A model generated the notes under the pieces. It was not told the DNA's origin. It ran no database searches and saw nothing but the letters and a program-made list of their open reading frames with translations. From Clostridiales bacterium (lineage in GTDB: Bacteria > Bacillota_A > Clostridia > Lachnospirales > Bianqueaceae), in assembly GCA_019423265.1 (NCBI GenBank), contig JAHZBS010000021.1, positions 1 to 18,644 of the forward strand: 18,644 nucleotides of DNA. The letters are read 5' to 3'. Shown in pieces: positions 8,133-14,478 of this stretch; the stretch's first letter is position 1, and the number at the start of each line of letters is the position of its first letter. The translations under genes were made by a program, and so were the position numbers.

Positions 8133-8693
8133 CTATTTTGCTTCGACTCCCAACACTCTGTTGATCGCGTCGATGGCAATCTGGTTTTGTTCCTGGGATG
8201 CCTTCAGCATCTCTGACTCATCGCCCTGCTCTAGCATTTCATCGGGTATCTGGCCAAGCATGATGAAAAAGACGTAATCCCCCACGACATAGACCTGTGA
8301 GGATTGAATTTTGCTGATATTCATAGGGTATTGCATGGTGTCGTTGACCAGGGTCTCCCGGTAGGCATCCAGCGCCTTTTTCGCTTCCTCCGCCTTGCCT
8401 TCGGCGGCTTCCAGCCCCACAAACGTATCCACATGCGCGCTTATCATGGGCCCTTCGGCAATGACTTCCTTCGCCATATCCCGCTTGATCCCGAAGATAT
8501 CCTCCAGCATCATCTCATCATAGGGCATACTTGGAATATAGGCATCCCCGTAGGCGCTCTTCACCGCCTCGTAGACCTCCTGGAGCTTTCCCGGCTCTAC
8601 CTTGGCGGCGCTGTTGTCGTTCTCCTTTTTACAGCCCACCAGGGCGGCCCCCATCAAGCTCAAAATTATCATGACTGCTGCGACTCGTTTCAT
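8133..8693 (-). CDS. DUF4358-like lipoprotein
   Basis: 186 aa lipoprotein: positively charged start (MKR), hydrophobic segment and a lipobox LVGC with C21 as the lipidated residue, so it should be anchored on the outer face of the membrane. The body (PYDEMMLEDIFGI, about 115 residues on to SSQVYVVGDYVFFIML) resembles DUF4358, a family often found beside MBOAT and DHHW genes in clostridia; its role is not known to me. It is the first gene of the operon, with GGAGGG at good distance from its ATG. Its C-terminal residues are glutamine-rich and acidic. The family call rests on pattern and context, without a search. Confidence 0.78.
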   Translation of the reverse strand: MKRVAAVMIILSLMGAALVGCKKENDNSAAKVEPGKLQEVYEAVKSAYGDAYIPSMPYDEMMLEDIFGIKRDMAKEVIAEGPMISAHVDTFVGLEAAEGKAEEAKKALDAYRETLVNDTMQYPMNISKIQSSQVYVVGDYVFFIMLGQIPDEMLEQGDESEMLKASQEQNQIAIDAINRVLGVEAK

Positions 8694-8741
8694 TTGTTTC
8701 CCTCCGTTATTTTTATGGTTTCTTGTATGATCCCTTTTCTA

Positions 8742-8758
8742 CTTGTATCAAGTACAAG
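8742..8758. promoter_or_regulatory. Short inverted repeat upstream of the lipoprotein operon
   Basis: CTTGTA (8742-8747), five bases, TACAAG (8753-8758), 49 bp upstream of the operon's first start codon. A near copy of its left half (CTTGTATGA) occurs again at 8722-8730. This could be a repressor site over the operon promoter, which I could not place with confidence. Confidence 0.35.
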
Positions 8759-8771
8759 GGAAGGTATTGTG

Positions 8772-8852
8772 CCGGAGCGCCACAAATAGCTCTTATGGCA
8801 GAAGAGAAATCGCCTTCGCAAATTTCTCTTCGCCCCGTCGCTGACGCTCCGG
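8772..8852. repeat. Nested palindrome in the divergent intergenic region
   Basis: Outer arms CCGGAGCG (8772-8779) and CGCTCCGG (8845-8852) enclose an inner perfect 10-bp stem, GAAGAGAAAT (8801-8810) with ATTTCTCTTC (8822-8831), plus a small GCCA/TGGC stem between them. The 81-bp block could fold as a multi-arm cruciform or RNA. It lies between the divergent lipoprotein operon and asnS, upstream of both. The layout is like that of a REP/MITE-type intergenic repeat. Confidence 0.6.
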
Positions 8853-8908
8853 AATGAAGGAATAACATGGACGGTTACTAAATTTCCTTTGAATTCTTTG
8901 TATCCCCC

Positions 8909-8937
8909 TTGTCTTACATTTTTATTCATAGTATAAT
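8909..8937 (+). promoter_or_regulatory. Promoter of asnS
   Basis: TTGTCT (8909-8914), 17 bp, TATAAT (8932-8937), 38 bp before the asnS start. The resulting leader would be about 30 nt, leaving no room for a T-box, a frequent control element of clostridial aminoacyl-tRNA synthetase genes. Confidence 0.7.
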
Positions 8938-8975
8938 AGGGCTTAATGCTACATTTAGAAAGGGGTACTCCTATC

Positions 8976-10370
8976 ATGAGTTACACTCTCATACAAGATT
9001 TGTACGCCCATGCGGAATCCTTCGCAGGCCAGACCGTCACTGTCAGCGGCTGGGTCCGCAGCATTCGGGATTCAAAATCACTGGGCTTTCTCGTCCTCCA
9101 CGACGGCACATGCTTCGCCACACTTCAAATCGTCTATGAGGAAGGCATTGTCTCAAACTTTCAAGAAATCAGCCGGCTGCCAGTAGGATCCGCTGTCATC
9201 GTCACCGGGGAGGTGGTTTTAACGCCCAACGCGAAACAGCCCTTCGAGCTGAAAGCCGCCTCCATCGACATAGAAGGGACTTCCACGCCCGACTATCCTC
9301 TTCAGAAAAAACGCCATTCCTTTGAGTATCTTCGTACCATCGCACATCTGCGCCCCAGATCCAACACCTTCCAGGCCGTATTCCGGGTTCGGTCCCTGGC
9401 CGCCTACGCGATCCATCATTTTTTTCAGGATCGGGGATTTGTCTATGTCCACACCCCCCTCATCACGGGCAGCGACTGCGAGGGCGCCGGCGAGATGTTC
9501 CAGGTCACGACGCAAAATCTCGCACACTATCCCTTGACGGACAGCGGTGCGCCGGACTACAGCCAGGATTTCTTTGGGAAATCCGCGAATCTGACTGTCA
9601 GCGGGCAGCTCAGCGCCGAGACTTACGCGGCCGCCTTTCGGAATGTGTACACCTTTGGCCCCACATTCCGGGCGGAAAATTCCAACACGCCCCGCCATGC
9701 GGCGGAATTTTGGATGATTGAGCCGGAGATCTCCTTTGCCGATCTGCAAGATGACATGCAGCTGGCGGAGGATATGCTGAAATACGTGATCCGATATCTC
9801 ATGGATCGCGCGGCGGATGAATTGGACTTCTTCAACAGCTTCGTGGACAAAACGCTGCTCCAGCGCCTGACGCATATTGTCACCAGCGATTTTGCGAGAT
9901 GCACCTACACCGATGCCATTGAACATCTGAAAAAGGCGGACCGGACATTTGAATACAAGCCGGAGTGGGGCTGTGATTTGCAGACCGAGCATGAGCGGTA
10001 TCTGACAGAGGTTGTTTTCGGCCGCCCAGTCTTTGTGACAGATTACCCGAAGGACATTAAGGCGTTTTATATGCGCATGAATGAGGACAATCGGACCGTG
10101 GCCGCCATGGATCTCCTGGTGGCGGGCGTCGGGGAGCTGATCGGCGGCAGCCAGCGCGAGGAACGCCTTGACATGCTGTTGGCCCGCATGGAAGAGCTGA
10201 AGTTGGATCCCGAAGCCTATTGGTGGTATCTGGATCTGCGCCGGTTCGGGACCAACCGTCACGCCGGCTTTGGCTTGGGATTCGAGAGACTCATCATGTA
10301 TGTCACCGGAATGTCCAACATCCGCGATGTCCTCCCCTTCCCCAGAACCGTTAACAATCTGGATTTCTAG
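8976..10370 (+). CDS. asnS: Asparaginyl-tRNA synthetase
   Basis: Cytoplasmic class II aminoacyl-tRNA synthetase that charges tRNA-Asn with asparagine using ATP. The 464 aa protein has the N-terminal OB-fold anticodon-binding domain ([20 protein letters not shown], residues about 1-110) and a class IIb catalytic core: [35 protein letters not shown] (motif 2 with its Arg) and [15 protein letters not shown] followed by IRDVLPFPR (motif 3). [11 protein letters not shown] and the ending match AsnRS rather than AspRS; bacterial AspRS also has an inserted GAD domain, absent here. The frame opens at ATG 8946, but AGAAAGGGG lies just before the ATG at 8976, which gives the normal N-terminus. Its TAG shares a CTAG tetranucleotide with the stop of the convergent regulator. 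Confidence 0.96.
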   Translation: MSYTLIQDLYAHAESFAGQTVTVSGWVRSIRDSKSLGFLVLHDGTCFATLQIVYEEGIVSNFQEISRLPVGSAVIVTGEVVLTPNAKQPFELKAASIDIEGTSTPDYPLQKKRHSFEYLRTIAHLRPRSNTFQAVFRVRSLAAYAIHHFFQDRGFVYVHTPLITGSDCEGAGEMFQVTTQNLAHYPLTDSGAPDYSQDFFGKSANLTVSGQLSAETYAAAFRNVYTFGPTFRAENSNTPRHAAEFWMIEPEISFADLQDDMQLAEDMLKYVIRYLMDRAADELDFFNSFVDKTLLQRLTHIVTSDFARCTYTDAIEHLKKADRTFEYKPEWGCDLQTEHERYLTEVVFGRPVFVTDYPKDIKAFYMRMNEDNRTVAAMDLLVAGVGELIGGSQREERLDMLLARMEELKLDPEAYWWYLDLRRFGTNRHAGFGLGFERLIMYVTGMSNIRDVLPFPRTVNNLDF

Positions 10371-11212
10371 TCCACATTCTTCCACCGCAGGCGAAATTCT
10401 CGCGGGGTTTGCTGGGTTTCCGACTTGAATACTTTTGTAAAATAATTATAATCGCTGACGCCGCAGGCGCCGGCGATTTCGTTTATAGGCCGGTCTGTGG
10501 TCAACAGCAGTCTTTTCGCCGCCGCGATCCGGCGCTCCCGCACAATCTGCCATACCGTCGCGCCGCTGACTTTTTTCACCGCGCCCGCCAGGGAGGTCTT
10601 CCCCATATGCAGCGCCTGGCATATAAAGTCGATGGTGAGAGGCGCCGCCAGATTCTCGTCAATGACGGCGTACAGTCTCTTCATCAGATCATCCTGCTGC
10701 AAGGCGATGAGATCCTCCATCCAGATGAAGCGAGCGCAGATCTTGACCAACTCCGTGGCGGATCGAATGTACTCTGTCTGCCGAATGGGCAATTCATAAA
10801 AATATATCCGCAGCTCCTCCAGGACATCGGCCGGCACTCGGCGGTGAAGGCATTGGGTCCTGGTATGGCTCCACTGTTCCTCCAGGGGGGTGTCATCCAG
10901 CATTTGCCCAATCATAAGGTATCCATACGTCGTGTAATCATTGACGATAGGCGCGACTGCTTCCACGAGCCCCATGTGACAGCGATAAATGGAAAACTCC
11001 CGGCAATCACGAAACGCACGGGCATCGCAGTCCAAGCACTGCTGGGCGATGGCAGGATACTGCCGCAGCCGAGTGCAAAAGCGGGACGCCGCCTCAGGAA
11101 TTGCCGCGATTTGCCTGTAATCGCGGCTGAAGACTCCAATTCGAAGGCCGCTGACGCGGTAGAAGTCCTCAAGCAACTTGGTCAACCGTTCCATGTTATA
11201 TTGATATCGCAT
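10367..11212 (-). CDS. AraC family regulator with PocR sensory domain
   Basis: 281 aa transcription factor. Residues about 5-165 form a PocR-type ligand-binding domain with its typical cysteine pattern: C46, C59-x2-C62-D, C70 and C78-H79-x-GL, followed by EAVAPI and GYLMIGQ. The C-terminal about 100 residues are an AraC double helix-turn-helix ([21 protein letters not shown] and [20 protein letters not shown], then TPREFR). PocR of Salmonella senses 1,2-propanediol; related domains are thought to bind small metabolites. AGGTGA lies six bases before the ATG. It is divergent from a URO-D family gene 155 bp away, the classic arrangement for a dedicated activator, so it most likely controls that gene and itself. 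It converges on asnS with overlapping stops. Confidence 0.9.
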   Translation of the reverse strand: MRYQYNMERLTKLLEDFYRVSGLRIGVFSRDYRQIAAIPEAASRFCTRLRQYPAIAQQCLDCDARAFRDCREFSIYRCHMGLVEAVAPIVNDYTTYGYLMIGQMLDDTPLEEQWSHTRTQCLHRRVPADVLEELRIYFYELPIRQTEYIRSATELVKICARFIWMEDLIALQQDDLMKRLYAVIDENLAAPLTIDFICQALHMGKTSLAGAVKKVSGATVWQIVRERRIAAAKRLLLTTDRPINEIAGACGVSDYNYFTKVFKSETQQTPREFRLRWKNVD

Positions 11213-11232
11213 TGCTCTTCACCTCGGGCTAC

Positions 11233-11261
11233 AGTATAGCATATTCAGTTCTATAGCACAA
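11233..11261 (-). promoter_or_regulatory. Promoter of the PocR/AraC regulator
   Basis: Minus strand TATACT (11238-11233) with an extended -10 TG one base upstream; TTGTGC (11261-11256) sits 17 bp further as a weak -35. Extended -10 elements compensate for poor -35 boxes. The -35 overlaps the inverted repeat at 11256-11270. Confidence 0.55.
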
Positions 11262-11270
11262 CAGGTGTGC
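11256..11270. promoter_or_regulatory. Candidate operator in the regulator/URO-D intergenic region
   Basis: GCACA, five bases, TGTGC: a 15-bp inverted repeat covering the regulator's -35 and lying about 60 bp upstream of the URO-D -10. The position suits autorepression plus activation of the divergent gene. AraC proteins often bind direct repeats, so this is only a candidate. Confidence 0.35.
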
Positions 11271-11328
11271 GAACGATTTTTCTAGTTTTCCGCGCTTTAT
11301 TACCTATACGGATTCCGCTGTTTATAAG

Positions 11329-11334
11329 TATACT
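11329..11334 (+). promoter_or_regulatory. -10 element of URO-D copy 2
   Basis: TATACT 34 bp before the TTG start. The sequence 17 bp upstream (ATACGG, 11306-11311) is a poor -35, which fits a promoter needing an activator such as the divergent AraC protein. Confidence 0.45.
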
Positions 11335-11367
11335 AGAGAAAAATTCTATATGCGAGGTGTGTTTGAA

Positions 11368-12390
11368 TTGACTAGAAGACAGCGCGTCGTTAACAGCTTG
11401 CTCCACCGAGAAAGCGATATCATTCCCTATCACGCGGGATTTACCTCTCAGGAACTTGAAAAACTCACTGCCTACACCGGCGATCCGGATTATCTGAGCG
11501 GGGTGGGCTTGCATATGGCCGGCATCGATTACGACGGCCGACCTCACCCCATACCGGGCCAACCTGATTTCTACGAGGATGATTTTGGCGTAATCTGGAA
11601 TCGCTCTGGCGCGGACAAGGATATCGGCGTCATCGACCACCCTGTGATTGAGGATCTGGAGGATTTCACCTATACCTGCCCGGTCTTTGACGAGGACCGC
11701 TTTCGCAGGGAGATTGAGGCCGTTTTAGCCAACCGCGAGGACCGCTTTACCTATGTCGGATTGGGATTTTCGGTGTTTGAGCGGGCCTGGAGTCTGTGTG
11801 GAATGGAAAATGTTCTCATGGGGATGCTGGCCTATCCCGATGAGCTGGACCGGCTGCTGGACAGCATCTGCGAATTTAATCTGAATGTGATTTCCGTCAT
11901 GTTGGAATATCCGGAGGTGGATGCGTGTTATTTCGGCGACGACTGGGGGCAACAGCGCGGAACCATCATGGGCCCCGACCACTGGCGGCGCTTTATCAAA
12001 CCCCGGCTGGCCAAAATGTACCGCAAGGCAAAAGACGGCGGAAAGTTTATCATTCAGCATTCCTGCGGCGACATCCATGAACTCTTCCCGGACTTGATCG
12101 ACATCGGATTGGACTGCTATCAGACATTCCAGCCGGAGATCTATGATATCGAAGCCGTGAAAAAAGAATTTGGCCGTCATCTCACTTTCTTCGGGGGAAT
12201 TTCCACCCAACAGCTTCTTCCCTCCGCTCCCCCGGAAGTGGTAAAAAGCGAGACGATCCGAATCATGCACACCATGGGGCCGGGGGGCGGCTACATCGCA
12301 TCGCCAACCCACGCGGTGCCCCACGACGTGCCACCGGAAAATATACTGGCTATGTTGGACGTGTTCACACACCAGGAGCAATACCTATAG
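11368..12390 (+). CDS. URO-D family protein (MtaA/HemE-like methyltransferase relative), copy 2
   Basis: 340 aa member of the uroporphyrinogen decarboxylase superfamily and a paralogue of the protein at 4290-5285: both share the (S/D)DWGxQ core, HSCG, FGGISTQ and GGYI(A/T)(S/A)P blocks. Metal-binding candidates are H231-S-C233 and H315 in ASPTHAVPHDVP; methyltransferases such as MtaA are described with HxC plus a distant Cys, so this protein would have His there. Function is probably methyl or corrinoid chemistry, but the substrate is unknown. An ATG at 11350 is in frame but has no ribosome site; GAGGTG lies eight bases before the TTG at 11368, giving the family-typical N-terminus MTRRQRVVNSLLHRE. 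It is a single gene, divergent from the PocR regulator and ended by a strong terminator. Confidence 0.86.
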   Translation: MTRRQRVVNSLLHRESDIIPYHAGFTSQELEKLTAYTGDPDYLSGVGLHMAGIDYDGRPHPIPGQPDFYEDDFGVIWNRSGADKDIGVIDHPVIEDLEDFTYTCPVFDEDRFRREIEAVLANREDRFTYVGLGFSVFERAWSLCGMENVLMGMLAYPDELDRLLDSICEFNLNVISVMLEYPEVDACYFGDDWGQQRGTIMGPDHWRRFIKPRLAKMYRKAKDGGKFIIQHSCGDIHELFPDLIDIGLDCYQTFQPEIYDIEAVKKEFGRHLTFFGGISTQQLLPSAPPEVVKSETIRIMHTMGPGGGYIASPTHAVPHDVPPENILAMLDVFTHQEQYL

Positions 12391-12446
12391 TCAAAAAAAG
12401 CCGCTGCTAAATAGATACTTTCTCTATCAGTCAGCGGCTTTTTTGA
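12391..12446. terminator. Rho-independent terminator, usable from both sides
   Basis: Stem of about 15 bp (12391-12406 with 12432-12446): GCCGCTG/CAGCGGC flanked by A7 on the left and T6 on the right. It begins right at the URO-D stop and also faces the end of the convergent small gene at 12469, so it can stop transcription both ways. Confidence 0.88.
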
Positions 12447-12468
12447 TATAAATACGCAACCCACTCCC

Positions 12469-12753
12469 TCAGGCAACGGTATACTCTATATTCAGGTCGT
12501 TCAGTACGTCATACCAACTGCCAAGTCCGACACCATTTTCGTGCAAATATTTGACAAAGGATGCTGCAAACTCAAAGGACGCGGAGCGACAGCGGCAGGC
12601 CTCGGATTGGACCCCTGCGCCGCTCTCCTGTCTGACGACAATGTGTACGCCGTCCGGCTTGCCGGTAACGGAATAAAACAGGGTCCGGCTTTCCTGAAGC
12701 CCTCTGATCTCCGAATATGTATTGGTGTACTCACACGTTTTGAACTGTACCAT
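12469..12753 (-). CDS. Small uncharacterised protein (DUF6514-like?)
   Basis: A 94 aa predicted cytoplasmic protein with no signal or membrane segment. Its latter half (EFAASFVKYLHENGVGLGSW, then YDVLNDL) recalls small clostridial proteins of the DUF6514 type, in which a C-terminal helix is followed by a VxPxHLxDV-like end; this is a weak resemblance. The frame opens upstream at 12789, but AAGGAG lies five bases before the ATG at 12753, so I start there (MVQFKTCEY). It shares the bidirectional terminator with the convergent URO-D gene. A TATAAT at 12836-12831 on the minus strand is its likely -10, giving a leader of about 70 nt. Function unknown. Confidence 0.65.
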   Translation of the reverse strand: MVQFKTCEYTNTYSEIRGLQESRTLFYSVTGKPDGVHIVVRQESGAGVQSEACRCRSASFEFAASFVKYLHENGVGLGSWYDVLNDLNIEYTVA

Positions 12754-13058
12754 ATTGTCTCCTTTCCACATGTTGCAGATCCGTTGCACATGCGCCCATA
12801 AAAGTATTTAGACGACTTTTTCCTTGAAAAATTATAAGAGATAGTATATAATAGATTCATTAAAAAATATCGTTACCTGATTTTACCAAGTATCTCTCCC
12901 GCCTGTAAATACGCAGATATGGGATTCGGTTCCATCCCTGCAAGATCGCCTTCCATATTTGCAAGGCAGGGCAGTTTCCATGAGTTTGCAGATCTGGAAT
13001 ATCCCTGAAAACCGCTGTTTTTCAGTGAAATATAATTTATTAGAAATGGAATGTTGCT
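12754..13058. other. Divergent intergenic region, 305 bp
   Basis: No gene seen. It holds the minus-strand -10 (12836-12831), a loose CCCTGC...GCAGGG inverted repeat (about 12934-12971), the inverted repeat CTGAAAA/TTTTCAG (13005-13011 and 13019-13025) and a plus-strand TATAAT at 13031-13036, which is the -10 for the XRE gene with no good -35. The 13005-13025 repeat sits over the -35 region and could be the XRE protein's own operator. Confidence 0.5.
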
Positions 13059-13460
13059 ATGAACGCCGAAGACTTGAAGAAAATGAAGGAAGAGCGCAAG
13101 CTCACCACCAAACAGATATCGGATTTGAGCGGGATTCCGGAGAGCACCATCAGCCGAATCCTGTCTGGACAGACAGATAACCCCAGTTTCGACACCATCT
13201 GCGCCCTCGTCCGCGCCATGGGAGGCTCCCTCGACGAGCTCACCGGGATCCGACCCACCGCAGACGCGCCGGATCCCCTCCCCCTCGTGGCGCTATATGA
13301 AAAAGTTATCGATGAGAAGAACCGGCTGATTAAAGTGCTGCTGATCGCCTGCTGTGTCCTGATCGCCGTGTTTATTTTTATTGTGTTATTTGATCTTGTA
13401 AATGGACAGATCGGATTTATCCAGTACTCCGCCGCCTCTTTTATCTCTCAACTCCTGTAA
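13059..13460 (+). CDS. Membrane-anchored XRE family regulator
   Basis: 133 aa protein. Residues about 3-62 form a Cro/C1-type helix-turn-helix (LTTKQISDLSGIPESTISRI, then NPSFDTICALVRAMGGSLDEL). A short proline-rich linker (66-76) and a helix with charged residues (77-91) lead to one strongly hydrophobic transmembrane segment (about 92-111), with a short tail (112-133) that should lie outside. A DNA-binding domain tied to the membrane suggests a one-component sensor or simply localisation of the regulator. The ribosome site is weak (GGAAT). The -10 TATAAT lies 22 bp upstream. The target is unknown; the neighbour genes on either side are unrelated in strand and type. Confidence 0.82.
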   Translation: MNAEDLKKMKEERKLTTKQISDLSGIPESTISRILSGQTDNPSFDTICALVRAMGGSLDELTGIRPTADAPDPLPLVALYEKVIDEKNRLIKVLLIACCVLIAVFIFIVLFDLVNGQIGFIQYSAASFISQLL

Positions 13461-13525
13461 TTTCTTGTGAAAAAAAAGGCGTTCCCTATTAGACACGGGC
13501 GCATAACGAAGTTTTTATGTAGGAT

Positions 13526-13559
13526 ACGGTGTAGTCCCCAAAAAGGGGGGCTGCACCGT
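13526..13559. terminator. Hairpin after the XRE gene
   Basis: Arms 13526-13539 (ACGGTGTAGTCCCC) and 13545-13559 pair over about 12 of 14 positions around an A5 loop. It is placed between the XRE gene and the convergent recombinase remnant. No long T run follows on either strand, so termination is a guess; it could also mark the end of a former mobile element. Confidence 0.5.
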
Positions 13560-13567
13560 GTTCTGCT

Positions 13568-14100
13568 TTACGCGGAAAGTTTGAATTGCTGTGGATTTTG
13601 GCGGATTTCCTCCATTGCATCCTGCAATCTTTTGTTACCGTCGGCTACGAGTTCCAGCAGTTCTTTCTGCTTTTTTTCGTAGTTGGCGGCCATTTTTGTA
13701 AAACGCTCATCGGTAATTTTGCCGGAGATATTTGCCTCAAACAGACCTTCAATGGCTTTGCCGATTGCTTGAATCCGCCGTTCACTTGTGGCAATGGTCT
13801 GCTTTAGCTTTACCACCTCGGACTGCCGTGCAGCGGTGTTGTTCTTGGCAAGCATATACAGGAAAATCGGCTCGTAGCACCGAACAAAATCTGCAAGACT
13901 GCCTACCGCCTCCGCCACGATCTTCGGATATAATCGACTCCTGCATATTGGAGATGACCTGCTGTTCCTCTACGGGATTATAAATGGTCTTATGTACCTT
14001 ATAGCTGACGGTAGTTGTCATAAAGTTCACGGCACAGCCCCGTGTATTGTCGGTTGGCAAGAATATTCTCGATACTGCTGTCAGACCACAAATACAGATT
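13568..14100 (-). pseudogene. Decayed large serine recombinase (DUF4368 type), C-terminal remnant
   Basis: Three pieces in more than one frame read like the middle and end of a TnpX/TndX-type serine recombinase. About 14100-14037: LYLWSDSSIENILANRQYTG, the usual recombinase-domain end. About 14030-13925, in another frame: VNFMTTTVSYKVHKTIYNPV and IISED. 13918-13568, a third frame: the DUF4368-like coiled segment with LFEANISGKITDERF and KMAANYEKKQKEL, ending in TAA. The zinc-ribbon region between the second and third pieces and the whole N-terminal catalytic domain (with the active Ser) are missing, and there are at least two frame changes. The protein cannot be functional. It marks an old conjugative or mobilisable element. 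Confidence 0.75.
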
Positions 14101-14478
14101 GGCGGGACTTGGGTTGCTTGTGGCTCTGCCGTAGCCAACGGATCACTCCGAAGGCTGCGCCTCTGACATTTGCTATTCAATTTTTTACTCTGCGCCACCT
14201 TAACGAGCAGACTCTTTGTGTCCCCAAAAAGTTGCTCTCGTCAGGGCGGCGTCCCAATACCCCGTCTTTTTTCAGATAGCAATAAATGGGACACTTGTTG
14301 CGTGCAGAAATTTTTCCGTTTTCAAAACCACCGATGCTTATTAGTACGAGAATGCAACTTCAATTAAGAAATCAAAATAATATTATGAGATGGGTTGCTT
14401 TTTTAGCGCAGGCTGCATATAATAATAATGTGAATATCAACACGAAAATCGCTAGAAAAATGTGACACGGAGGCACTT
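14101..14478. other. Non-coding debris before the ATPase gene
   Basis: No convincing gene. It carries an inverted repeat GTGTCCC (14218-14224)/GGGACAC (14288-14294), and its short frames look like translated non-coding repeat DNA. The right part is AT-rich and contains the ATPase promoter. The left part adjoins the recombinase remnant, so it may be left over from the same insertion. Confidence 0.4.
14395..14423 (+). promoter_or_regulatory. Promoter of the AAA_14/DUF4143 gene
   Basis: TTGCTT (14395-14400), 17 bp, TATAAT (14418-14423), 55 bp before the start codon; ribosome site GGAGG follows at about 14469-14473. Confidence 0.6.

Noticed and set aside
8133..8179. MBOAT start at the upstream end of its open frame (8179)
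   Set aside because: It would overlap the lipoprotein gene by 47 bp and add a hydrophilic N-terminus; the GTG at 8122 has a perfectly spaced AGGAGG.
8938..8975. T-box riboswitch before asnS
   Set aside because: The promoter leaves a leader of only about 30 nt, and no T-box sequence or specifier hairpin is visible.
8690..8977. Minus-strand 95-codon frame upstream of the lipoprotein gene
   Set aside because: It simply reads through the nested palindrome and the asnS promoter; arginine-rich text such as KRNLRRRFLF comes from the repeat.
9219..10385. Long minus-strand open frame of 388 codons across asnS
   Set aside because: It lies fully antisense to a clear asparaginyl-tRNA synthetase, has no ribosome site or recognisable motif, and reflects the GC-skewed codons of asnS.
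14170..14367. Short plus-strand frame in the debris before the ATPase
   Set aside because: Cysteine- and serine-rich text without a ribosome site, looks like translated non-coding repeat DNA.
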